NCBI GenBank assembly: GCA_023433985.1
Contig: JAEYTN010000320.1
Coordinates: 1 to 9,117, forward strand
Length of the DNA stretch: 9,117 nt
Source of the DNA: Pseudomonadota bacterium
GTDB taxonomy: Bacteria; Pseudomonadota; Alphaproteobacteria; Rhizobiales; Devosiaceae
Direction of reading: 5' to 3'
A model generated the notes under the pieces. The model was not told the origin of the DNA and made no database searches. It worked only from the letters and a program-made list of their open reading frames with translations. Shown piece after piece: positions 1 through 7,467 of the stretch; positions within the stretch are counted from its first letter, which is position 1, and every line of letters starts with the position of its first letter. The translations under genes were made by a program, and so were the position numbers.

Positions 1-332
1 TAGAGCAGTTCCTGCTGCTCCTGGGGCAGGCCGGCGATGAACTTCGCCTCCTTGCTGAACACCGGCCAGACAAGCGCGTTCACCTCGCCATAGGCCTGCC
101 GGTAGCCGTCTTCGTCCCACTGCCGCAGGTGCGCCAGCGACTGCTCCACCCGAGTCGCCTGGATGCGCTGGAAGTACTCCACGCCGCCGAACAGCACGGC
201 GAGCACGGCGAAGACCTTCAGCACAGGCGCGAGAATGGTGTCGAGACGGGCGAGCCGCGAAACAGCCCAACTGCCCTTGGCCGGCGGCTCGCTCTCGACC
301 GCTTCCTCGATAGGGTCGAAGCCTACGGGCAT
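1..332 (-). CDS. Membrane-anchored protein of unknown function, 3' end outside window
   Basis: I do not recognise this gene. From the ATG at 332 the frame stays open for 110 codons to the left edge, so the C-terminus is missing. Residues 1-30 are hydrophilic (acidic, then K/R-rich). One hydrophobic helix follows at about 33-50, and after it comes a soluble stretch beginning VEYFQRIQATRVEQ, which looks helical and amphipathic. This suggests a protein with one membrane anchor and a soluble domain. The start overlaps the last codons of the upstream gene (its stop TAG is at 323-325), so translation is probably coupled and both genes share the promoter at 712-740. Codon use is like the neighbours. 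The general shape resembles small hypothetical proteins with an anchor followed by an EYFQ-type helix, but I assign no family or function. Confidence 0.72.
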   Translation of the reverse strand, partial: MPVGFDPIEEAVESEPPAKGSWAVSRLARLDTILAPVLKVFAVLAVLFGGVEYFQRIQATRVEQSLAHLRQWDEDGYRQAYGEVNALVWPVFSKEAKFIAGLPQEQQELL

Positions 333-682
333 TTGGTCAGGTCGATCTCGACCGAAGGATCGAGCGTGCTGGCCAGTCGCACTATTTCGGCGCTCAGGCA
401 CCGCAGCGATGCCTCATCGGCGACGAAGGAGGTGTCGACCGCATCTATCGGGCCGGGCGCCTTGGGCAGGCCACGGGACTTCGTTTCTACGCATTGCGTG
501 AGGTCGACCAGCACGAAGCCGCGTCCCTCGGCGGCGAGCCGCACCAGTTCCCCGTCGACCCGTTCACTGAAGCACGCCGCGACCTGGCTGTTCAGCCGGA
601 TCGTCGGATTGCAGAAGTCACACACAGCCGACGCCGAAGAAACGCCAGCCAGAAAAAAGCCAATGGCCAAAGCCTGTCGCAC
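323..682 (-). CDS. Small exported six-cysteine protein, hypothetical
   Basis: A 119-residue protein I do not recognise. Residues 2-19 form a signal peptide (hydrophobic LAIGFFLAG, then ASA before a likely cleavage site), so the product is probably periplasmic or secreted. The mature part has six cysteines at 21, 24, 37, 64, 95 and 118, the first two as CDFC. An even number in an exported protein suggests disulfides; CDFC could also be a metal or redox site. The start is GTG at 682, with GGGGG at 690-694 seven bases upstream and a promoter just before it. A longer reading would lose the signal peptide. The 3' end overlaps the next gene (ATG at 332), which suggests the two products act together, perhaps one in the periplasm and one at the membrane. 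Confidence 0.75.
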   Translation of the reverse strand: MRQALAIGFFLAGVSSASAVCDFCNPTIRLNSQVAACFSERVDGELVRLAAEGRGFVLVDLTQCVETKSRGLPKAPGPIDAVDTSFVADEASLRCLSAEIVRLASTLDPSVEIDLTKCP

Positions 683-711
683 TCGATTGCCCCCAGCCGA
701 GTTTGCGCATC

Positions 712-740
712 AATATTTCCGGGCGTCGCCGCGTTGTAAA
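712..740 (-). promoter_or_regulatory. Candidate sigma-70 promoter for the two-gene unit 682-1
   Basis: On the minus strand TTTACA (735-740) lies 17 bases before AATATT (712-717). The -35 matches TTGACA at five of six positions and the -10 is AT-rich in an otherwise GC-rich region. Transcription would begin near 705, leaving a leader of about 23 bases before the GTG at 682. The position supports that start codon. No operator is obvious. Confidence 0.45.
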
Positions 741-854
741 GCGCTGCCGTAGGTCAGGCAGGCGGCACGAAGCCGTCGGGAGGCTGGATCGGCAGGATCG
801 AGGCCGCTGGCTGCCGGCGCTTCGAACCCCTCGCGAGTGCAAGCACCAAATAGA

Positions 855-884
855 TGAGCCAGCACCGGGGCGGGTGCTGGCTCA
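855..884 (-). terminator. Intrinsic terminator, perfect 12-bp stem
   Basis: TGAGCCAGCACC (855-866) and GGTGCTGGCTCA (873-884) are perfect inverted repeats around a 6-base loop. Read on the minus strand the stem is followed by TCTATTT, a short U-rich tail; on the plus strand no T tract follows. It therefore fits termination of the minus-strand gene that ends at 997, about 112 bases upstream, and insulates that gene from the unit starting at 682. Confidence 0.65.
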
Positions 885-996
885 ATGGAGGTCGGGGGAA
901 ACCTCAGAAGCGAGAGGTCACTCAATCACTTCACGTCACTACAATGCCGAACGTCCCCCGGGGTTCCACGCGAATGCAAAAAAAGTTCGGGTGCCT

Positions 997-1191
997 TCAG
1001 GCGTATTGCACCAGCGCCTTGCCGCGGCCGGTCAGCAGGTGCATGCCGGCCGGACTCTTCTTCACCCAGCCCTTGGCCTCGAGGTCGCCGCGCAGATGAG
1101 GCGGCGGCGCGAGTTCGGGGTCCTGCGCCAGGCGGGCAAGCGCAACGAGTTCGGTAGGGGTGGGCTGCTCGAGGTCGGCCAATTGCAGCAT
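997..1191 (-). CDS. Small winged-helix-like protein, hypothetical
   Basis: A 64-residue protein. I chose the ATG at 1191 because GGAG (1198-1201) sits six bases upstream. The frame stays open to 1401, but that longer reading overlaps the peptidase gene and adds low-complexity sequence. The protein is helical in its first half (TELVALARLAQ). It then reads HLRGDLEAKGWVKK, a short turn, and HLLTGRGKALV. This order resembles the recognition helix and wing of a MarR/ArsR-type DNA-binding domain (L..KGWV....LT..G), but it is too short for a full regulator. It may be a stand-alone small DNA-binding protein, a truncated regulator, or an unrelated fold. It is divergent from the NlpC/P60 gene with 116 bases between starts, and a strong terminator follows at 855-884. 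Confidence 0.62.
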   Translation of the reverse strand: MLQLADLEQPTPTELVALARLAQDPELAPPPHLRGDLEAKGWVKKSPAGMHLLTGRGKALVQYA

Positions 1192-1307
1192 CTGCGTCTC
1201 CGGGGTTTCGCAACGAAGAATGCCGGTGCCGCCCAGTGGTTCCGGCGGCGACAGCGCTGGGCAAATCACGCTAGGCTGCTGATCCGGATGCACCAGGGAG
1301 ACGATCC

Positions 1308-2135
1308 TTGCCCGATGATCGGCTGATCCTTGCTCGCGACGGCATGGCGGCGCGGTCGCTCGAAGGCATCGTGCCGGCGGAACGCTACGTCGAGACGACA
1401 CTGCGGCAGGTCCTGCGTCCCCTCACCGCACTCCGCCGCGGCGCTGCAGCCGACGCTGAGCAACTCGACGAGGTGCTGTTCGGCGAAACGTTCGAGGTCC
1501 TGGACGAAGCCGATGGCTGGGCCTTCGGGCAGGCGAAGCGCGACGGCTATGTCGGCTATGTCGAGGCCGCGGCACTCGGGTCACCCGGCGCTCGGCCGAC
1601 GCACTGGGTCAAGGCGCTGAGGACCTACGGCTACAGCGCGCCCAGCATCAAGACCGCGCCGACCGGCCTCTACTCGATGAACACGCCCGTCGCGGCCGAA
1701 GCGCATGAAGGCCGCTTCGTGAAGACTGCGGGCGGCTGGATCGTCGCCGACCACCTGGCCCCAGTCGGAGACGTCGCGGCGGACTTCGTCGCCGTGGCGG
1801 AGACGTTCGTCGGCACCCCCTATTTCTGGGGCGGGCGCACCAGCGTCGGGCTCGATTGCTCCGGCCTCGTGCAGCAGGCGCTCTACGCCGCCGGACGCCC
1901 CTGCCCGCGCGACAGCGACCAGCAGGCAGCGCTGGGCGAGCCGGTCGAGCCCGAACAGCTGCGCCGTGGCGACCTGGTGTTCTGGCGCGGCCACGTCGCC
2001 ATCATGCTCAACGCCACCGACATCGTCCACGCCAGTGGCGCGGCGATGGAGGTCACGGCCGAGCCGCTGGCGACGGCTATCGCGCGGATCAGCGCAGCTG
2101 GCGGCGGCGAGCCCACCGCCTATCGCCGGCTCTAG
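1308..2135 (+). CDS. NlpC/P60 family cysteine peptidase (C40) with SH3-like N-terminal part
   Basis: A 275-residue peptidase of the NlpC/P60 family, which cuts peptide bonds in peptidoglycan stems, typically D-Glu-meso-diaminopimelate. The first part (about 25-150) looks like the bacterial SH3-type domains of such enzymes (FEVLDEADGWAFG, then DGYVGYV, a typical SH3 edge). The catalytic domain spans about 155-275: GTPYFWGG leads to Cys184 in LDCSGLV, then His229 in GHVAIML and His241 in HASG, giving the usual Cys-His-His triad. The start is TTG at 1308, with AGGGAG at 1295-1300 seven bases upstream; the nearby ATG at 1288 is out of frame. There is no signal peptide, which is common in alphaproteobacterial members, so it may act in the cytoplasm on recycled muropeptides or be exported by another route. 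It converges on the transporter operon with 3 bp between stops. Confidence 0.9.
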   Translation: MPDDRLILARDGMAARSLEGIVPAERYVETTLRQVLRPLTALRRGAAADAEQLDEVLFGETFEVLDEADGWAFGQAKRDGYVGYVEAAALGSPGARPTHWVKALRTYGYSAPSIKTAPTGLYSMNTPVAAEAHEGRFVKTAGGWIVADHLAPVGDVAADFVAVAETFVGTPYFWGGRTSVGLDCSGLVQQALYAAGRPCPRDSDQQAALGEPVEPEQLRRGDLVFWRGHVAIMLNATDIVHASGAAMEVTAEPLATAIARISAAGGGEPTAYRRL

Positions 2136-2138
2136 GCG

Positions 2139-3040
2139 TCAGGCCGGCATCGGCCGGACGAAGTGGTTCGGCGCCACCTCCCGCACCTCGGGCTGCGCCA
2201 CCGCGGATTGGCGGCGGATCAGCTCGATCTGGCCGAGCTCTTTCGCCCTCGCTTCGGTGAAGCGATGGTCCGGGTCGGGCACGGCCGAGAGCAGCAGCCG
2301 CGTATAGGGGTGCTGCGGGTCCGAAAGCACGCGCTCGGTTTCGCCCCATTCGACGATCTGCCCGGCATACATCACCATGATTTCCTCCGCCACGTAGCGC
2401 GCCGTGGCGATGTCGTGCGTGATGTAGAGCACGGCGAGCTTCAACTGCCGCTTCATGTCGTTGAGGAGGTTCAGGATGCCGAGCCGCACCGAGACGTCGA
2501 GCATCGAGGTGGGCTCGTCGGCGATGATCACCTCGGGGTTCACCGCCAGCGCCCGCGCGATCGAGATGCGCTGCCGCTGCCCGCCCGAGAGCTCGTGCGG
2601 ATATTTGGGCAGGATCAGCGCCGGGTCGAGCTTCACCCGCTGCAGCACCTCCACCATGGCCGCCTGGCGCTCTGGGCCCTTGAGGTTCGGCTGATGCAGC
2701 CGCAGCGGCCGCTCGAGGTGATGCCGGATCGTATGGACCGGGTTCAGCGACGAGAACGGGTCCTGGAACACCATCTGCACGGCGCTCCGATAGGCCCGGA
2801 GGCTCGCCGGCGACGCGTTCTCGACCGCTTGCCCCCGGAACAGCAGCCGCCCCTCGTCCGGCCGGTATTCGCGCATGATCAGCCGCGCCGCCGTGGTCTT
2901 GCCGGAGCCGGACTCGCCGACCAGCGCCAGCGTGCGGCCGGGGTACAGCGCGAACGACACCGAGCGCGCCGCATGCACGGTGGCGCCGCCGCGGTGGAAC
3001 ACCTTCGAGACATTGTCGAGCGCGAGGATGGGCGTGTCGG

Positions 3041-3044
<4 letters not shown>
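2139..3044 (-). CDS. Peptide/oligosaccharide ABC transporter ATP-binding protein (DppF/OppF type)
   Basis: A 301-residue ATPase, the second of two that power the importer encoded upstream. Visible motifs: Walker A GESGSGKTT (43-51), Q-loop Gln94, signature LSGGQRQR (152-159), Walker B VIIADE with catalytic Glu177, and switch His210 in ITHD. After the core comes the HPYTRLLLSAVPDPD segment typical of the Opp/Dpp family, but the CPF..RC cysteine motif often found near the end of these ATPases is absent. The start ATG at 3044 overlaps the upstream ATPase's stop in an ATGA, indicating coupled translation. It is the last gene of the six-gene operon. Opp/Dpp-type ATPases serve sugar importers as well as peptide importers, so substrate must be judged from the binding protein. 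Confidence 0.94.
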
Positions 3045-3852
<808 letters not shown>

Positions 3853-3856
<4 letters not shown>

Positions 3857-4740
3857 AGCTTGCCCTCCCCGCGCCGGATCAGCCCGGTCCAGCGCACCAG
3901 CATGTTGCCGGTCCTGAGCCGCGGGTTGGCGATCTCGTCGATGGCGAAGTTGATGAGCGCGAGCCCCAGTCCGAGGGTCGCGAGCGCGATGCACGGCGTC
4001 AGCAGGTCCCACCACGCCCCCACCGAGAGCGCCGAGGAGTTCTGCGCGTTGTAGAGCATGATGCCCCAGGAGACGGTGTTGGGGTCGCCCAGCCCCAGGA
4101 ACTCCAGCGTCGCCTCGGTGATCACCGCGAAGATGACGCTGCCGATGAAGTTGATGCCCACGATGGAGACGAGGTTCGGGAAGATCTCGAACGCCATGAT
4201 GCGCCAGCCCGGCTCGCCCAGCATCTCGGCGGATTTGACGAAATCGCGCTGGCGGATCGACAGCGTCTCCGAACGCGTCACCCGCACGCCCCAGGCCCAG
4301 GAGGTGAAGCCGAGGATCACCGCGATCACCAGCGGGCTCGCCTGCCCGATGAAGGCCGCCAGCACCAGCAGCAGCGGCAGGTTGGGGATGACGAGGATCA
4401 TGTTGGTGAAGAAGGTGATGATCTCGTCGACCACCCCGCCCTTGTACCCCGCGATGATGCCGAGCACCGTGCCGATCACGGTGATCAGCAGCCCCGCCCC
4501 GAAGCCGACGGCGAGCGACACGCGGGCGCCGTAGAGCATGCGGGTGAACACGTCGTAGCCGAGCCTTGTGGTGCCGAGCAGGTGGTCGGCCGATGGCGGC
4601 TGGTGCGGGCGGCCGACGCGCTGAGTGGGGAGATATTCGGTCAGCAGCGGTGCGAACAGCGCCACAAGGATGACGACGGCGAGGATCGTTACGCCGATCA
4701 GCGCCTTCTTGTTGTGCAGCAGCTGGGTCAACAGCGTCAT
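3853..4740 (-). CDS. ABC transporter permease (DppC/OppC type)
   Basis: A 295-residue inner-membrane permease of the BPD_transp_1 family. It has an N-terminal helix at about 13-34, then the DHLLGTT..GYDVFTRMLYGARVS segment characteristic of DppC proteins. Membrane helices follow at about 73-98, 110-133 and 136-152, and two more near 195-212 and 248-268. The EAA coupling loop that contacts the ATPases lies at about 156-190, with SAEMLG..GWRIMAFEIFPN. The start ATG at 4740 lies three bases after the stop of the upstream permease (TGA, CCG, ATG), so translation is probably coupled. The end overlaps the GTG of the next ATPase gene. Length and topology are normal for the family; nothing is damaged. 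Confidence 0.94.
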
Positions 4741-4743
4741 CGG

Positions 4744-5721
4744 TCAGGCCCGCTTCAGCCGCGGATCGAGCAGCACGTAGCTCAGGTCGACGATGAAGTT
4801 CGCCGTCAGCATGGCCCCCGTCATGATGAGCAGTTCGCCCTGGATCACCGGATAGTCGCGCGCGAGGATGGCCTGGTAGAGCGTGTTGCCCATGCCCGGG
4901 TAGTTGAACACCACCTCGGTCACCAGCGAGCCGCCCAGCACCGCGCCGAGCGAAATGGCGAGCGCCGAAACTGTGGGCAGCAGCGCGTTGCGCGCCGCGT
5001 ACCAGAGCATCACCGCCTGGTCGGCCAGCCCCTTGGCGCGGCCCATGACGATGTAGTCCTCGCCGAGCAGGTTGATCATGTTGTTGCGCATGGTCACGGC
5101 GAAGCCGCCGGTCAGCACCACCACCATGGTCAGCATCGGCAGGGTGCCATGGTAGAGCACGCTCGAAATGTAGGTCCAGCTCCAGGCCGGATCGAGCATC
5201 GGGTTCGCGGCATAGCCATTGGGGAACCAGCCCAGCGTGTAGCCGAAGGCGAAGAGCGTGATCAGTGAGACGACCACCGCCGGCACCGAACTCGAAAAGA
5301 TGGCCGAGAGCGACACGACGGTGTCGAACAGCGTGCCACGCCGCCAGGCCGCCATCACCCCGAGGAAGGTACCGAGCGCAAAGCTCACCAGCGTGGCGAT
5401 GCCGACGAGGCCGACGGTCCAGATCAGCGCACGGCCCAGCAGCTCGGTGACCGGCAGCGGGAAGAAGCGGATGGAACGGCCGAGATCGCCGGTGAACACG
5501 CTTTTCAGGTACGCAAGATACTGCTCGCCGAGCGGCGCATCGATGAAGCCGAAGGTGAGCTTCAGCGCGTTGAGGTTTTCCATCGACAGGTCGGACCCGG
5601 CGCCGGCGAACATCTTCTGGATCGGATCGCCCGGCATCAGGCGCGGCAGGAAGAAGTTGATCGTTGCCGCCGCGATGAAGGCCGCCAGGTAGAACACCAG
5701 TCGGCGGAGCAGGAAGGCCAT
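4744..5721 (-). CDS. ABC transporter permease (DppB/OppB type)
   Basis: A 325-residue inner-membrane permease and partner of the DppC-type protein. The N-terminal helix is at about 5-26, followed by the LPRLMPGDP motif (25-33) typical of DppB. A periplasmic stretch with YLKSVFTGDLGRS (71-83) comes next. Further helices lie at about 97-125, 132-161, 193-211, 250-270 and 293-317. The EAA loop is at about 221-252 with GRAKGLADQAVMLWYAARNALLP. The start is ATG at 5721; the ribosome-binding site is poor (GAGA), unlike the binding-protein gene, which has a strong one. A gap of 60 bases holding a stable hairpin separates it from that gene. This is the usual arrangement for making less permease than binding protein. 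Confidence 0.94.
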   Translation of the reverse strand: MAFLLRRLVFYLAAFIAAATINFFLPRLMPGDPIQKMFAGAGSDLSMENLNALKLTFGFIDAPLGEQYLAYLKSVFTGDLGRSIRFFPLPVTELLGRALIWTVGLVGIATLVSFALGTFLGVMAAWRRGTLFDTVVSLSAIFSSSVPAVVVSLITLFAFGYTLGWFPNGYAANPMLDPAWSWTYISSVLYHGTLPMLTMVVVLTGGFAVTMRNNMINLLGEDYIVMGRAKGLADQAVMLWYAARNALLPTVSALAISLGAVLGGSLVTEVVFNYPGMGNTLYQAILARDYPVIQGELLIMTGAMLTANFIVDLSYVLLDPRLKRA

Positions 5722-5749
5722 GAAATCTCGTGTTCCGCTGGGTGGAAGC

Positions 5750-5769
5750 GAGGGCGCCGAAGCGCCCCC
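5750..5769 (-). promoter_or_regulatory. C(UUCG)G hairpin between binding-protein and permease genes
   Basis: In the minus-strand transcript GGGGGCGC, UUCG and GCGCCCUC form an 8-bp stem (one G-U pair) closed by C-G on a UUCG tetraloop, among the most stable small RNA hairpins known. It lies 12 bases after the binding-protein stop (5782) and 28 bases before the permease start. No U tract follows, so it is more likely a 3'-end stabiliser or partial terminator/processing barrier than a full terminator. The known parallel is the structured malE-malF intergenic region. Confidence 0.7.
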
Positions 5770-5781
5770 GCCCGTGTCACG

Positions 5782-7437
5782 TTATTGCGCGACCGGCCGC
5801 AGGGCCAGCAGTTGGATCAGGCGGCCTGGATTGGCGTTCGACACCACCGGCGAGGTGATCTGGTTGTCCGCATTGGCCCAGCCGGTAAAGCGCTTGGTGC
5901 TGTACTGGTAGAAAGACGGGCTGTTGTAGACCGGGATCACCGGCATGGCCTCGGCGACCTTGAGCTGGATGGCGTCCATCACCGCCTTCTGCTCGGCCGG
6001 GTCCTTCAGCTGCGTGTACTTGTTCAGCATCTCGACGACCTCGGGGTCGGTCCAGCGCTGCGCCGAGGTGCGGCTCTTGCCGAAATCGGCCGGATTGAAC
6101 GAGCGGATGTACGGGAAGTACGGGTTCGCCGCCGACGCGATGGCGTTGAGCGACATCTGGTACTTGGCGTCGATCAGGTCCGAGGCCCAGACCGACTCCT
6201 CGGGCGTCGACATCTTGGCGTTGAGGCCGGCGCCCTGCAGCGACTCGAGGGCGATCTGCACGGCATCGATCCAGTCGGTCCAGCCGTTGGGGATCTCGAT
6301 GTCGATGGCGATCGGGGTGCCGTCGGGATTGTCGCGGAAGCCGTCGCCGTCCGCATCCTTGTAACCGGACTCGTCGAGCAGCGCCTTGGCGCCTTCAAGG
6401 TCGAACTTGCCGTACTTGCCGAACTTCTCGGCCACCTCGGGGTTGGCGAAGGCAGCGTAGAACTGGCCCAGCATGGACGGGTCTTCGTTGATCACCGGGT
6501 AGCCGTAGCCGGCGATGTCGATGATCGACTGGCGGTCGATCAGCATGGAAACCGCGCGGCGGAAGTTGACGTCGTTGAACGCCTTCTTGTTGTTCGCGTC
6601 GGGCGTCTCGAGGTTGAGCGTGAACGCCACGATGCTCGAGGGCAGGAACCAGTAGTGGTTGTGCTCGGGGTCCTTGGCGACGAAGGTATTGTCGATGTCG
6701 GGGATGAAGCTCGTGGCCCAGTCGAGAGTACCGTCGGCGAGCGCCGCCAGCACCTGCGGGTTGTCGGCGAGCTGCGGCAGCCGGATGCAGTCGACATGCA
6801 GGCTCGCGGCATCCCAGTAGTTGGGATTGCGGCACTGCTCGTAGACCTGCGGCGTGAAGCGGGTGATCTCGGTCAGGGGACCGGAACCGACCGGGTTCTC
6901 GTTGGCGAAGGTCACCGGATCGGCGACATCCTTCCAGATGTGCTCGGGCACGATCGGCATGGCGACGATGGTGGTCGCGACCAGCGAGTTCGGCTGCTTG
7001 AGGTTGAAGCGCACGGTGCGCTCGTCGACCTTTTCCACCGACTCCATCAGCGCCGACACCGAGTTGAAGTCGAGCGCCGGGAACTTCTTCAGGTAGTCGT
7101 AGGTGAAGACCACGTCATCCACCGTCAGCGGCTCGCCGTCCGACCATTTCAACCCGTCGCGCAGGGTGAAGCTGATCGACTTCAGGTCGTCCGCCAGCTC
7201 GTGGCTCTCGGCCAGCCGGTACTCCCACTTGGCGCCGGCGAGGCGGTTGAAGATCGCCAGCGGCTCGTAGATGAAGTCCTTGGTGGTGGCGCGCGCCGAC
7301 GTCTGGTTGAACGGGTTGAAGTTGCGCACGAAGGTGGTCGTCTGCTCGGAGCTGACGGTCAGCACCGTCTGGGCAGTTGCAGGCGCCGTCATCGCCAGGG
7401 CCAGCGCGGCCGTTGCGATCAGTCTGCTCTTCAACAC
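5782..7437 (-). CDS. Family-5 solute-binding protein, probably chito-oligosaccharide-binding
   Basis: A 551-residue periplasmic binding protein (SBP_bac_5). A signal peptide covers residues 1-22, with cleavage after ATA. Family marks include FIYEPL (55-60) and KWSDGEPLTVDDVVF (97-111). Unlike most peptide binders it carries FVRNFNPF near the N-terminus, QCRNPNYWDAA (201-211) with a second Cys at 217 (likely disulfide 202-217), SFIPDID (243-249), NGWTDW (384-389) and RFTGWAN (516-522). These closely match what I remember of the Vibrio chitin-oligosaccharide-binding protein. There Trp and Asp in NGWTD and Trp in RFTGW hold the GlcNAc rings; here they are Trp386, Asp388 and Trp520. An EF-hand-like DADGDGFRD lies at 361-369. 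The start is GTG at 7437 with GGAG seven bases upstream. Beta-glucoside or peptidoglycan-disaccharide binding remains possible. The family call is firm, the substrate less so. Confidence 0.93.
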   Translation of the reverse strand: MLKSRLIATAALALAMTAPATAQTVLTVSSEQTTTFVRNFNPFNQTSARATTKDFIYEPLAIFNRLAGAKWEYRLAESHELADDLKSISFTLRDGLKWSDGEPLTVDDVVFTYDYLKKFPALDFNSVSALMESVEKVDERTVRFNLKQPNSLVATTIVAMPIVPEHIWKDVADPVTFANENPVGSGPLTEITRFTPQVYEQCRNPNYWDAASLHVDCIRLPQLADNPQVLAALADGTLDWATSFIPDIDNTFVAKDPEHNHYWFLPSSIVAFTLNLETPDANNKKAFNDVNFRRAVSMLIDRQSIIDIAGYGYPVINEDPSMLGQFYAAFANPEVAEKFGKYGKFDLEGAKALLDESGYKDADGDGFRDNPDGTPIAIDIEIPNGWTDWIDAVQIALESLQGAGLNAKMSTPEESVWASDLIDAKYQMSLNAIASAANPYFPYIRSFNPADFGKSRTSAQRWTDPEVVEMLNKYTQLKDPAEQKAVMDAIQLKVAEAMPVIPVYNSPSFYQYSTKRFTGWANADNQITSPVVSNANPGRLIQLLALRPVAQ

Positions 7438-7467
7438 TTCAAGTCTCCTCTCTTGAATCCGGCAGCC

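Larger units (their letters stand above)
683..996. other. Gene-free stretch with promoter and terminator signals
   Basis: I see no convincing gene here. The short open frames on both strands are low in hydrophobic patterning, and one runs straight through the hairpin. The stretch holds the promoter at 712-740, the hairpin terminator at 855-884 and, just after the stop of the small minus-strand gene, a run of seven A on the plus strand (978-984, U7 in the transcript). The segment 885-977 holds nothing I can name. Confidence 0.6.

Noticed and set aside
710..925. A 71-codon minus-strand frame between the two left units
   Set aside because: It reads through the perfect hairpin terminator and the promoter at 712-740, and its sequence has no protein-like pattern.
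1231..1262. Inverted repeat GCCCAG/CTGGGC upstream of the peptidase
   Set aside because: The arms are short, the loop is long, and no promoter or T tract is tied to it; likely chance in GC-rich DNA.
1192..1401. N-terminal extension of the small winged-helix-like protein
   Set aside because: It would overlap the peptidase gene and adds an R/P-rich sequence without structure; the ATG at 1191 has a good ribosome site.
3857..4015. N-terminal extension of the DppD-type ATPase up to 4015
   Set aside because: These codons are the permease gene in another frame and give a low-complexity sequence. The GTG at 3856 has GGGAGG and the normal overlap.
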